Assembly: GCF_028416595.1 (NCBI RefSeq)
Contig: NZ_JAMQKC010000009.1
Location: 1 to 64,000 of the forward strand
DNA from: Aquibacillus salsiterrae
Lineage (GTDB): Bacteria; Bacillota; Bacilli; Bacillales; Amphibacillaceae
Reading direction: 5' to 3'
Length of the DNA: 64,000 bases
Shown here: positions 1-8,037 of the stretch, in pieces
Layout: every line of letters starts with the position of its first letter
How positions within the stretch are numbered: the first letter of the stretch is position 1
Position numbers and translations under genes: made by a program
Notes under the pieces: generated by a model
Told to the model about the DNA's origin: nothing
Databases searched by the model: none
Seen by the model: the letters and a program-made list of their open reading frames with translations, nothing else

Positions 1-205
1 ATGGAAATGCTTTTTTTCGTCCCTTCAGGACAAGGCCACCAAGCGTAAGTACGGTAGTTGTTAGTCGGAACAGTACCAGAAAATTTGGTCGCTAGTGTTA
101 ATGAATAGAGTTTAAAATATAAATAATGAAATGAAAGGGATAACTAAACATAGCATTGTGAGAAGATAATGGTTCTAGGATCCTGACAACTCATTGTCTA
201 AATGA

Positions 206-577
206 ATGGCCAGTTGCATTGTGTGTGACTGTAAATGGGGAGCCACGTCATTGCCACCGGCATTTAAACTGACAACGAATCAGACTGCGGACACGGTAGT
301 GGAAGTGAGTAAAACCTTCCCTAGCTCCCAGTTGTGCTCTAGCTGTGGCTATAAAAATAAAGACGTTACAGATCAAGGATTATTTCTGAATAGTGTTGTT
401 TTAACCAATACAGGAAACTTTGGAATTCCTGTAAACAGTTTTACCAACCTCAAGAAACAGTGCTTTAATTGCCTTAGATTATGGAAACTATCCAAAATTT
501 GCTGCACAATCCGTTTTATTTACAACTTTATGCGCCAGTATATCGATTACGGTTATAATCTACATCACAGCAATTAG
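206..577 (+). pseudogene. Remnant of IS200/IS605-type TnpB (OrfB) zinc-ribbon region
   Basis: The reading frame contains VVEVSKTFPSSQLCSSCGYKNKDV, split here as VVEVSKTFPSS and QLCSSCGYKNKDV, which resembles the zinc-ribbon segment of IS605-family OrfB/TnpB proteins (a conserved FPSS followed by CxxCG). Only this short central piece is recognisable. The residues before and after do not look like TnpB, there is no RuvC-like catalytic core, and a full protein would be about three times longer. I read it as a decayed insertion-sequence fragment rather than a gene. The preceding 205 bases hold no convincing open frame and may be more of the same decayed element. Confidence 0.5.
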
Positions 578-705
578 TTATTGGTTGCAGGTAAAGTAAC
601 GTAACCTCCGATTCTATAAATACTGAGATCTTAAATAGGTTGAAAAAGAAAGAACCAATTTGAATATAATGAGTTAGGATTTGTCAGGTTATTAAAGGAG
701 TTTAT

Positions 706-1506
706 GTGGAAATGAACACATTGCAAGAAGCAAAGACTATAGTTCGCTATCAAAATAATGATAAAGTGTATTATGGAATTGTTGAGGAAAATGAAATTAT
801 ACAACTGTCTAGTAATTTTACAGAAATAGTGGAAAATGAAATAAAGTATGATGGTGTAAGAGTTGAATACAGTGAAGTGAAAATTTTGAAGCCAGTATCC
901 CCTTCAAAGATTGTTAATTTTGGTTGGACTTATGCTGGACACGCAAAAGAGACTGGGGGCAAGGCTAATCTTGCAGAGCCATTCCTGTTTTTAAAGCCAT
1001 CTTCTTCAATTATTGCAGATCAGGATGAAATCATTCTTCCTCCTGCAAATTTAACTAAACAGGTAGAGATGGAGGGGGAAGTAGCACTTGTTATCGGAAA
1101 GCATGGTAGAAATATAAAAGAAAAAGATGCACTAGATTATGTTTTTGGCTGTACAATTTTTAATGATGTAACGGCAAGAGACCTTACTAAATCAGATCCT
1201 CAGTTTACAAGAGGTAAAGGCTTTGATACTTTTGGTCCGTTGGGTCCATACATTGTGACTGGTATAGATCCGACTAACCTAAGAATTGTGACAACTTTAA
1301 ACGGAGAAGTAGTCCAAGATGGTAATACTAATGAGATGTCACATTCAATTCCTTTTCTTATTAGTTGGATTTCACAGGTTATGACACTTGAGCCAGGGGA
1401 TGTTCTTGCTACGGGTTCACCTTCAGGGAGTTGTCCAATGAAATCAGGAGATACTGTAGTAGTGGAAGTGGACAAAATTGGAAAGCTTCGGAACTATGTA
1501 AAATAG
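706..1506 (+). CDS. Fumarylacetoacetate hydrolase family protein
   Basis: A 266-residue soluble protein of the FAH superfamily (FAA_hydrolase fold), whose members hydrolyse or decarboxylate beta-diketo or oxo-dicarboxylic acids with a bound divalent metal. The family signature is visible: SKIVNFGWTYAGHAKE near residue 70, the metal-ligand region VEMEGEVALVIGK near residue 120, FNDVTARDL near 150, and the C-terminal LEPGDVLATGSPSG. The length fits the family. The start is GTG 706 or ATG 712; the AAAGGAG at 694-700 is compatible with either. It appears monocistronic, and its substrate cannot be read from sequence or context. Confidence 0.9.
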   Translation: MEMNTLQEAKTIVRYQNNDKVYYGIVEENEIIQLSSNFTEIVENEIKYDGVRVEYSEVKILKPVSPSKIVNFGWTYAGHAKETGGKANLAEPFLFLKPSSSIIADQDEIILPPANLTKQVEMEGEVALVIGKHGRNIKEKDALDYVFGCTIFNDVTARDLTKSDPQFTRGKGFDTFGPLGPYIVTGIDPTNLRIVTTLNGEVVQDGNTNEMSHSIPFLISWISQVMTLEPGDVLATGSPSGSCPMKSGDTVVVEVDKIGKLRNYVK

Positions 1507-1588
1507 ATATAATTAATCCTGATTATTCATAGAAAATCATACAATGGCTACTAACGCCTGCTGTATAATAAGCTTTTTGTTAGATTGA

Positions 1589-1753
1589 TTCAACTTTGAA
1601 AATAGCAATGCAGCATGGAAGGTTTATAAAGAATTACACGCAGAAAATCAAAACCGTGAATTGTATATCTTTCATACCAACAATGAGGAAATTAAAGTGG
1701 TTGAACAGCCGTATATAGGAGTAGAAGAAGAGTATGAAGATTTTCATCGATAA
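1589..1753 (+). pseudogene. Orphan C-terminal gene fragment
   Basis: An open stretch of about 54 codons without a start codon, following an in-frame stop and ending at TAA 1751-1753. The translation (FENSNAAWKVYKELHAEN onwards, ending YEDFHR) is acidic and protein-like. Its last 20 bases overlap the start of the retropepsin-like remnant at 1734, as expected for two formerly overlapping genes. I do not recognise the family. It looks like the surviving 3' end of a broken gene. Confidence 0.4.
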
Positions 1754-1995
1754 CCATTTACCTCTAGCTAGTATTGAGATTAAATACAATGGAAAGAAAA
1801 AGACATTTCATAACTTGCTGTTTGATACGGGATGTCCTTGCAACTATTTTGGATACTAATTTATGTGAAGAATATGGATCTTGATTTAGAATATGCAAAA
1901 GTAAATCTCTTATTAAGGGATAGGTCATATATTTCAAATCTTAGCTCCTATTCCTATAAGTAAAGCGTTAGTGCAACGGGAGTCATGTATCTTAT
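1734..1995 (+). pseudogene. Frameshifted retropepsin-like aspartyl protease remnant
   Basis: ATG 1734 begins MKIFIDNHLPLASIEIKYNG and reaches LLFDTGC, the D-T-G motif of single-domain retropepsin-like aspartic proteases found in Bacillus (normally LxDTGSA). The frame stops at TAA 1857. In the next frame the match seems to continue as ILDTNLCEEYG, then in another as LDLEYAKVNLL, so at least two frameshifts have destroyed it. The 3' boundary is approximate. A second, shorter trace of the same 5' end lies near 24003. Confidence 0.5.
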
Positions 1996-2012
1996 TAAGG
2001 GAGTGTTAAATA

Positions 2013-3293
2013 GTGAACAAGCAAATAGTTGATATGAAAAATAAAGTAATTATTACTACAGTGTATCCGTCCAGCATTATCAAAGATTTTAGAATATATT
2101 TAACGTATCTGCAAAAAAATAAAATAAAATTAACGAAGGCGAATGCGTATTTTACGAAAAAAGATTTACTAGCAATTTATTCGCTAATTACACATGATAA
2201 TATTGAGGTCCCGAAACACTCGACGCAAATCGGCTATCCAAAAATCCATTTGTTTTATCATCTCTCTATCAATCTTGATTTCATTAGGATTAAACGTACT
2301 CAAACGTCAGCGCTTGCCTTGGTTCAAAGTAAGCAAATAGATGAATTTATGGAGCTGACATCCACGGAACAATATGTAACTCTATTAGAAGTCTTTTGGA
2401 TGGAGACTGATTGGGAAGACCTTCAGGGGGAAACGTGGAATATAGAACCGAATAATGTTGACTTATTATTTGAAGAATTAGAGAACTATCCTGCCAATAA
2501 AGTTATTCAGTTAAAGCAATATAAAGACATTGAAAATACTGTTTATAGATATGGGCAATTTTTCTATTATTTTAGTTATTTTGGATTTTGGACATTTGAA
2601 ATTGATGAAATTGAATCAAATAAGCCAGATAGACCGAAACGCACAGTTGCTCAATCGATAATGTTAACTCCCTTTTTCAAGCAAGTATCACACATATTAC
2701 TTGAAACGTGGTATCCATACCAAGAGAAAAAACTGGATCAATCTTTCCATTTATTAACGAATTTATTTAATCTTCCAAATGAAATTATGGAAGAAATTAA
2801 TTTAGAGAAACCTCAAAGTAAGATATCGCTAATTTCATTATTAAAGCCGTTATTTCCATCAGGACAATTAAACACGACATTAAAGAAACAAGTATCCTTT
2901 ATCAGGGGAACGTATTTATTAAAAGTAAAACTTCACCAATCTTGTTGGCGAGTGCTGGAATTATCAAGTTCCCATACTTTACTTGATGTACATAATTTAA
3001 TTCAGATGGCGTTTAACTTTGATGATGATCATTTATATGCTTTCTACATGGATGGGAAAAAATTCAGTAAACACCACTATATTGCCCCAATGGGTAGTGA
3101 AGGTCCTTATGTCGATGAAGTGAAAATTGGTGATATGAATTTATACGAGGAACAGAGTTTCCTTTATTTATTTGATTTTGGGGATGAGTGGGAATTTGAT
3201 ATTCAAGTGGAAAAAATAATCGAAGGCGAAGAAGTACCTAACCCGAGAATTAAAGATGAATACGGTAAGGCTCCAAATCAATATAGTTGGTAA
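2013..3293 (+). CDS. Plasmid pRiA4b ORF-3-like family protein
   Basis: A 426-residue protein. Its C-terminal part, from about residue 300, carries the pRiA4b ORF-3-like domain (PF07929; also called IS1096 passenger TnpR-like): YLLKVKLHQSCWRVLELSSS, then LIQMAFNFDDDHLYAFYMDG and YLFDFGDEWEFDI. The N-terminal 300 residues form an extended acidic region of unknown function that I do not recognise. The GTG start at 2013 follows AAGGGAG at 1997-2003. The gene stands alone between decayed DNA and a terminator. Family members often lie near mobile elements but their function is unknown. Confidence 0.75.
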   Translation: MNKQIVDMKNKVIITTVYPSSIIKDFRIYLTYLQKNKIKLTKANAYFTKKDLLAIYSLITHDNIEVPKHSTQIGYPKIHLFYHLSINLDFIRIKRTQTSALALVQSKQIDEFMELTSTEQYVTLLEVFWMETDWEDLQGETWNIEPNNVDLLFEELENYPANKVIQLKQYKDIENTVYRYGQFFYYFSYFGFWTFEIDEIESNKPDRPKRTVAQSIMLTPFFKQVSHILLETWYPYQEKKLDQSFHLLTNLFNLPNEIMEEINLEKPQSKISLISLLKPLFPSGQLNTTLKKQVSFIRGTYLLKVKLHQSCWRVLELSSSHTLLDVHNLIQMAFNFDDDHLYAFYMDGKKFSKHHYIAPMGSEGPYVDEVKIGDMNLYEEQSFLYLFDFGDEWEFDIQVEKIIEGEEVPNPRIKDEYGKAPNQYSW

Positions 3294-3442
3294 CTTAACT
3301 CTGAAAGAATATGATGATTTTATTTGACTACAATTGATAAAAATGCTTAGGGATATGAAAGAAGAGTTGTCAGCTTAATAACAGCATCCCAATCTGCCAC
3401 AACCCTTGAACCATAGGAACATTGGGCAGTAGCAGAATATGT

Positions 3443-3487
3443 AAAGAGGCCACTCAAAGGTTTAATAAACCAATGAGAAGCCTCTTT
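3443..3487. terminator. Bidirectional terminator-like hairpin (hairpin repeat copy 1)
   Basis: AAAGAGGC at 3443-3450 pairs with GCCTCTTT at 3480-3487, and the loop holds a second inverted repeat (GGTTT/AAACC). It sits between the convergent genes ending at 3293 and 3526. In reverse complement it resembles the hairpins at 12523 and 24045, so it may be a member of a small repeat family that serves as terminators. Confidence 0.6.
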
Positions 3488-3525
3488 ATATATTAGGTTA
3501 GCACATGACTTTAAACGTCGTTACC

Positions 3526-4515
3526 CTATGTTGTCTCCCCTTTTATTAGCTCCACATCCACTACTGAGTTGTTGATAGAATCTAACTCTTTGGTTTCAAC
3601 CATGTTTATAACAGTGGTACTTAGTATTTTTCCTATGCGACTAACAGGCTGCGCAATGGTAGTTAGTTTCGGAGTTTGCAGCATTCTCGTAAAACTATGA
3701 AAGTCATAACCTACTATTTTTAATTGTTCAGGAACCTTAATATTGTTTTTTGCAGCATATAGGTATAAAGCATAAGCCACAAGGTCATTACTACAAAACA
3801 CCCCATCAAAATCAGTAAGCTTTACCGAAACTTCACTTTCAATAAAATCGCTAAAATAATCGAAAGTTAAATTATCTTGTGTTCCTTCAATGACTTCATG
3901 GTCAATATTATGTTTCATACACGTTAATCTAAAAGCATCCGTCCGTCTATTTGGTAATAAATCTAATTTTAACGGACCAGATATGTGCAACAATTTTTTG
4001 CATCCAGATTCAATCAAGTGCTCCGTAGCAATTTCACCGCCTCTATAATTATCAGCCGCAACATAAGGGAAATGATTGGCAATTATTCGGTCAAACGTTA
4101 CTACTGGAAAACTTAATTTTTTATATTCTTCCACATCTAATGTATGACTACACATTATAAGACCGTCAACTCTATTCTCTTTTAACATGCTAATATATTT
4201 TGTTTCTTTTTCAAGCTGATCAAGAGAATTGCAAATTAGAACCTTGTAGTTATGTTCATTAGCAGTTATCTCTACATGCTTAATTAACTCTGAAAAAAAT
4301 GGATGGTTTGAATCTGGAACTATTATACCTAAGATATAGGACTGACTTTTTTGAAGAGCTCTAGCAATTTGATTAGGAGAATAATTTATCTCTTCCATAG
4401 CCTTTTCCACTTTTTTTCTAGTTTCTTTGCCAATATATCCGCGATTATTTAAGACACGCGACACAGTAGTAACTGATACGCCTGCTCGAATAGCTACATC
4501 TTTAATATTCACCAA
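3526..4515 (-). CDS. LacI/GalR family transcriptional regulator
   Basis: A DNA-binding repressor with an N-terminal LacI helix-turn-helix (VNIKDVAIRAGVSVTTVSRV) and a periplasmic-binding-protein-like effector domain (ILGIIVPDSNHPFFSELI, VVTFDR, CSNDLVAYAL). I place the start at TTG 4515, giving MVNIKDVA and 329 residues; AAGGAG at 4525-4530 lies 9 bases upstream. The longer frame back to 4608 would add 31 residues absent from the family. It is divergent from the sugar transport and metabolism genes beginning at 4860, so it is probably their local regulator, responding to a sugar or sugar phosphate. The effector is unknown. Confidence 0.9.
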   Translation of the reverse strand: MVNIKDVAIRAGVSVTTVSRVLNNRGYIGKETRKKVEKAMEEINYSPNQIARALQKSQSYILGIIVPDSNHPFFSELIKHVEITANEHNYKVLICNSLDQLEKETKYISMLKENRVDGLIMCSHTLDVEEYKKLSFPVVTFDRIIANHFPYVAADNYRGGEIATEHLIESGCKKLLHISGPLKLDLLPNRRTDAFRLTCMKHNIDHEVIEGTQDNLTFDYFSDFIESEVSVKLTDFDGVFCSNDLVAYALYLYAAKNNIKVPEQLKIVGYDFHSFTRMLQTPKLTTIAQPVSRIGKILSTTVINMVETKELDSINNSVVDVELIKGETT

Positions 4516-4626
4516 GTTTACCGTCTCCTTCAGGTGTGTTCTTGTGAAGAAACCCCAATCTAATAATGTATAGTTACTATTATACCTGAACAAAGTTATA
4601 AATTTCACAAAATAATACTTGTCACA

Positions 4627-4644
4627 TGTGGTAAGGTTACCACA
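4627..4644. promoter_or_regulatory. Perfect 8-2-8 palindrome, candidate operator
   Basis: TGTGGTAA-GG-TTACCACA is a perfect inverted repeat in the intergenic region, 112 bases upstream of the repressor start. The centre is GG rather than the CG typical of LacI-family operators, so another regulator may bind it, or it may be an unusual autoregulatory site. No second copy was found in the window. Confidence 0.5.
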
Positions 4645-4770
4645 TTATTTTATAAGGTGATAGAGATGATTTAATAGAAGTTTTTGGGTTTCATTTCATG
4701 TTATAGCCTTATTCTAAAGGTTTTAGCAATAATGACAAACTGTTATATAGTGAATGATTCAATGGAATGT

Positions 4771-4807
4771 GAAAACGTTTGACATATTAAAGCTGCCATT
4801 GTATTAT
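4771..4807 (+). promoter_or_regulatory. SigA promoter with LacI/CcpA-type operator over the -35
   Basis: TTGACA at 4779-4784 and TATTAT at 4802-4807 are separated by exactly 17 bases. The -35 box overlaps GAAAACGTTTGACA, whose core AAACGTTT (4773-4780) is a CG-centred palindrome as used by LacI-family proteins and resembling a cre site. This is the likely promoter of the sugar operon starting at 4860. Repression by the divergent LacI-type protein, CcpA or both is inferred. Confidence 0.7.
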
Positions 4808-4859
4808 TCTATTTGTAACCATTTGCAATAATTTTTCACTTAATGGGAGGAACTATAAA

Positions 4860-6155
4860 ATGAAAAAAATGTATTCACTATTAACTACAGGTTTAATAGC
4901 TTCAAGTCTTCTGTTGTCTGCTTGTGGCAGTGACTCAACAGATGATTCAGGATCAAGTTCAGCAGAAGGGGATAAAATAACGCTTGAAGTGTATCAAGGA
5001 AAAGTAGAAATAAAAGATCAATTTGAAGAAATGATTAAATCATATGAACAAGAAAATCCAAATGTAGAAATCAAGTTTACAGCTGTAGGAGGCGGAACAG
5101 ATTATCTAGGATCACTTAAAACAAAATTTTCATCAGGTGATGAGCCGGAGATTTTTAGTGTTGCAGGACCTTCTGAAGCCGAGCAGTTTACAGATTATTT
5201 AGCAGATTTGTCAGATACAGAGTCTGCAAAACTAGCACTTGATGGTACACTTGCTGCTGTAACTGAAGGTGATCAAGTTTTAGGATTGCCATATAATCAA
5301 GAAGGTTACGGATACATCTATAATAAAGCAATCTTTAAAGATGCAGGTATAGATCCATCAACAATTAAAACATATGATGATCTGAAAAGTGTTGTAGAAA
5401 CCTTGGATAGCAAAAAAGAAGAATTGGGTATTGAAGCTGTTTTTGCATTAGCAGCTAAAGAAAAGTGGGTTATAGGGAATCACTTAGCCAATGTGTACTT
5501 AGCACCAGAATTCAACAACAATGTTTTGGAAGCTTATGATGCCAAAACAGTGACGTTTGAAAAAGGTGATGAGCTACAACAGATGCTTGACCTTCAAGTG
5601 AAATACTCTATTCAACCTACATTAAATGTTGATTATTCTCAGCAAGTTGAACAATATTTTTCATTAGGTCAAGTGGCCATGATTCAACAAGGTAATTGGG
5701 TGTTTCCTTCAATCGAACAAATGGATCCAGAACTAGCACAAAATATTGGTGTTTTACCAATTCCTGTAGAAGGTAATGAAGGAAGCATCCCAGTTGGGGT
5801 TCCAAATTATTGGGCCGTAAACAAAAATAAAGACGAAGAAGTTGTACAGGCTGCTAAAGATTTCCTTGACTGGATGAACACATCTGAAGTAGGAAAAGAT
5901 ACAGTAGTAACAAAATTCAATTTCATTCCTGCATATGAAGGATACGATGCAAGTAAGATTGCTGACCCGCTTTCAAAAGATATTTATGAGTATTCAACAA
6001 ATGGAAATACAATTGGTTGGGTATTTGCAGGTTATCCAAGTAATGCATGGGGAGATATTTTAGGTGCAAACATGCAAAAATACATTGCTGGTGAAATGAC
6101 GTGGGAAGATGTAATTAATGATTCTATCCAAAAATGGGAAGAGCCACGTAATTAA
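4860..6155 (+). CDS. Sugar ABC transporter substrate-binding lipoprotein (MsmE/MalE type)
   Basis: A 431-residue extracellular solute-binding protein (family 1). A lipoprotein signal ends in the lipobox LLLSACG at about residues 17-23 and is followed by a Ser/Asp-rich linker. The body has typical carbohydrate-binding features: VEIKFTAVGGGTDYLGSLKTK, LPYNQEGYGYIYNK and GNWVFPSIEQ. GGGAGG lies 6 bases before ATG 4860. It is anchored to the outer membrane face and should deliver an oligosaccharide to the permeases at 6258 and 7118. A strong hairpin directly downstream should make it more abundant than them. Confidence 0.9.
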   Translation: MKKMYSLLTTGLIASSLLLSACGSDSTDDSGSSSAEGDKITLEVYQGKVEIKDQFEEMIKSYEQENPNVEIKFTAVGGGTDYLGSLKTKFSSGDEPEIFSVAGPSEAEQFTDYLADLSDTESAKLALDGTLAAVTEGDQVLGLPYNQEGYGYIYNKAIFKDAGIDPSTIKTYDDLKSVVETLDSKKEELGIEAVFALAAKEKWVIGNHLANVYLAPEFNNNVLEAYDAKTVTFEKGDELQQMLDLQVKYSIQPTLNVDYSQQVEQYFSLGQVAMIQQGNWVFPSIEQMDPELAQNIGVLPIPVEGNEGSIPVGVPNYWAVNKNKDEEVVQAAKDFLDWMNTSEVGKDTVVTKFNFIPAYEGYDASKIADPLSKDIYEYSTNGNTIGWVFAGYPSNAWGDILGANMQKYIAGEMTWEDVINDSIQKWEEPRN

Positions 6156-6162
6156 TTGCATA

Positions 6163-6207
6163 AATAAAGCTAACAAAGCTTCTGGCTTTGTTAGCTTTAT
6201 TCTTTTT
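6163..6207 (+). terminator. Strong intra-operon terminator/attenuator
   Basis: A 17-bp perfect stem (AATAAAGCTAACAAAGC at 6163-6179 with its complement at 6185-6201), a 5-base loop and a T-rich tail. It separates the binding-protein gene from the permease genes. Partial read-through would give the usual excess of binding protein over membrane subunits. Confidence 0.9.
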
Positions 6208-6257
6208 AAAACTACACCCTTTTTAGGGCAGTTGGATATGTACTGGAGGCGTTAATT

Positions 6258-7118
6258 GTGAAAAATCGAGACCTTGCATTTTGGCTATTTTTAACACCCG
6301 TGATTTTGGCCTTGGGTATTGTCGTTATTATCCCTTTAGTTTTGGGTACGTTCTATTCTTTTACAGACTGGAATGGCTTAACAATCACGAAATTTATTGG
6401 TTTCGAAAATTATAGGACTCTTTTAAAAGATACTGATTTTTTAAATTCTATTTGGTTTACAACAAAATTTTCTTTTGTAACTGTTTTATTATTGAACTTT
6501 TTTGGACTAGGTTTAGCGATATTAGTTACACAAAAACTCAAGTCAAGCAATTTTTTAAGAACGATTTTCTTTATGCCGAACTTAATTGGTGGACTGATTT
6601 TAGGGTTTATCTGGCAGTTTATTTTTGTTAATGTCTTTGGAAATATTGGTCAAGTTTTAGGTATTCCATCATTGCAAGGTTGGTTATCCACAACAACAAC
6701 GGGGTTCTGGGGTCTTGTTATTTTAACTTGTTGGCAAATGGCTGGGTATATCATGATTATTTATATTGCATACTTACAAAATATACCTAATGAACTTAAT
6801 GAAGCAGCTGATATTGATGGTGCAAATAGTTTCCAACGCTTTCGTCATATTACATTTCCACTTGTAGCACCAGCATTTACAGTTAGTATGTTTTTAACAT
6901 TGTCCATGTCATTTAAAATTTATGATCAAAACTTATCTCTAACGAATGGTGGTCCATTTGACTCAACACAAATGGTAGCAATGGAAATTGTTAGAACCGC
7001 ATATACCGAGAACCAATTGGCATATGGGCAGGCAAAAGCTGTTATTTTCTTTGTCATTATTGCAATCATTGCACTCACACAAGTTTATTATAATAAGAAG
7101 AGAGAGGTGGACATGTAA
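6258..7118 (+). CDS. Sugar ABC transporter permease (MsmF/MalF type)
   Basis: A 286-residue inner-membrane protein with about six transmembrane segments. The EAA loop ELNEAADIDGANSFQRF near residues 180-200 is the contact site for the ATPase. The start is GTG 6258 behind TGGAGGC at 6244-6250. It overlaps the next permease by one base (TAATG), so the two are translationally coupled. No ATPase gene is present in the locus, so a general MsmK/MsmX-type ATPase encoded elsewhere is presumably used. Confidence 0.9.
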   Translation: MKNRDLAFWLFLTPVILALGIVVIIPLVLGTFYSFTDWNGLTITKFIGFENYRTLLKDTDFLNSIWFTTKFSFVTVLLLNFFGLGLAILVTQKLKSSNFLRTIFFMPNLIGGLILGFIWQFIFVNVFGNIGQVLGIPSLQGWLSTTTTGFWGLVILTCWQMAGYIMIIYIAYLQNIPNELNEAADIDGANSFQRFRHITFPLVAPAFTVSMFLTLSMSFKIYDQNLSLTNGGPFDSTQMVAMEIVRTAYTENQLAYGQAKAVIFFVIIAIIALTQVYYNKKREVDM

Positions 7119-7933
7119 TGCAGAGCAAACGTAAAAAACTTTTCATAGAGTTAATGGGAATTTTGCTTGGGTTGATATGGCTAGCTCCTTTTTATTTAAT
7201 GTTAGTAAATGCATTTAAAACAAAGAAAGAAATATTTATGGGGGTTCTTGGGCTGCCGAGTTCGTTCAATTTTTCGAACTTTGTCGAAGCCTTTAATGAA
7301 TTGGATTTCTTAAACTCGCTTTTTTATTCCATTCTTATTACTTTCGTTAGTATTACAATCATTATTTTCTTCTCGTCTATGGCTGGCTATGCGTTAGCCA
7401 GAAATAAGAGTAAGTTAAGCGGTGCAATATTGTTAATCTTTGTAGCTGCCATGTTAATTCCATTTCAATCGGTAATGATACCACTTGTTTCTATGTTCGG
7501 GAAAGTTGATATGTTGAATCCGGTTGGTTTGATGTTTATGTATTTAGGATTTGGGTGTAGCTTATCCATATTTTTGTACCATGGTGCGATGACAGGTATA
7601 TCGGTTTCGCTAGATGAGGCAGCAACTATTGATGGTGCTAATAAATTACAAATTTTCACTCGTATTATCTTTCCATTATTAAAACCAATTTCTGTAACAG
7701 TAGCTATTTTAAATACTATTTGGATTTGGAATGATTACCTATTACCATCACTAATTTTAAGTCAAGAAACGGCTACCATTCCTTTAAAAATGTTCTTTTT
7801 CTTTGGACAATACACAAAACAATGGCATTTAGCTTTAGCGGGATTAACTCTTGCTATAATTCCAGTAATAGTTGGTTATTTCTTTGCTCAAAAACAAATT
7901 ATTGAGGGAGTTTCAGAAGGTGCAGTGAAGTAA
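7118..7933 (+). CDS. Sugar ABC transporter permease (MsmG/MalG type)
   Basis: The second permease, 271 residues, about six transmembrane segments, CUT1-type. The EAA motif SLDEAATIDGANKLQIF lies near residues 165-180, and the C-terminus QKQIIEGVSEGAVK is characteristic of MalG-type subunits. ATG 7118 overlaps the stop of the preceding permease. It should form a heterodimeric channel with that protein for a disaccharide or oligosaccharide. Confidence 0.9.
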   Translation: MQSKRKKLFIELMGILLGLIWLAPFYLMLVNAFKTKKEIFMGVLGLPSSFNFSNFVEAFNELDFLNSLFYSILITFVSITIIIFFSSMAGYALARNKSKLSGAILLIFVAAMLIPFQSVMIPLVSMFGKVDMLNPVGLMFMYLGFGCSLSIFLYHGAMTGISVSLDEAATIDGANKLQIFTRIIFPLLKPISVTVAILNTIWIWNDYLLPSLILSQETATIPLKMFFFFGQYTKQWHLALAGLTLAIIPVIVGYFFAQKQIIEGVSEGAVK

Positions 7934-8037
7934 TTTAAAGATTTAGGTATGAGTCGAGGTTATACAATGACAGTGGCGCTAATACGTCGAGAATTCTAAC
8001 GATAGTTTGGAGCATACAAGAGGTAAGGAGAATGATT

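Noticed and set aside
4516-4608. 31-residue N-terminal extension of the LacI-type regulator
   Set aside because: LacI proteins begin at the helix-turn-helix, and AAGGAG sits correctly before TTG 4515.
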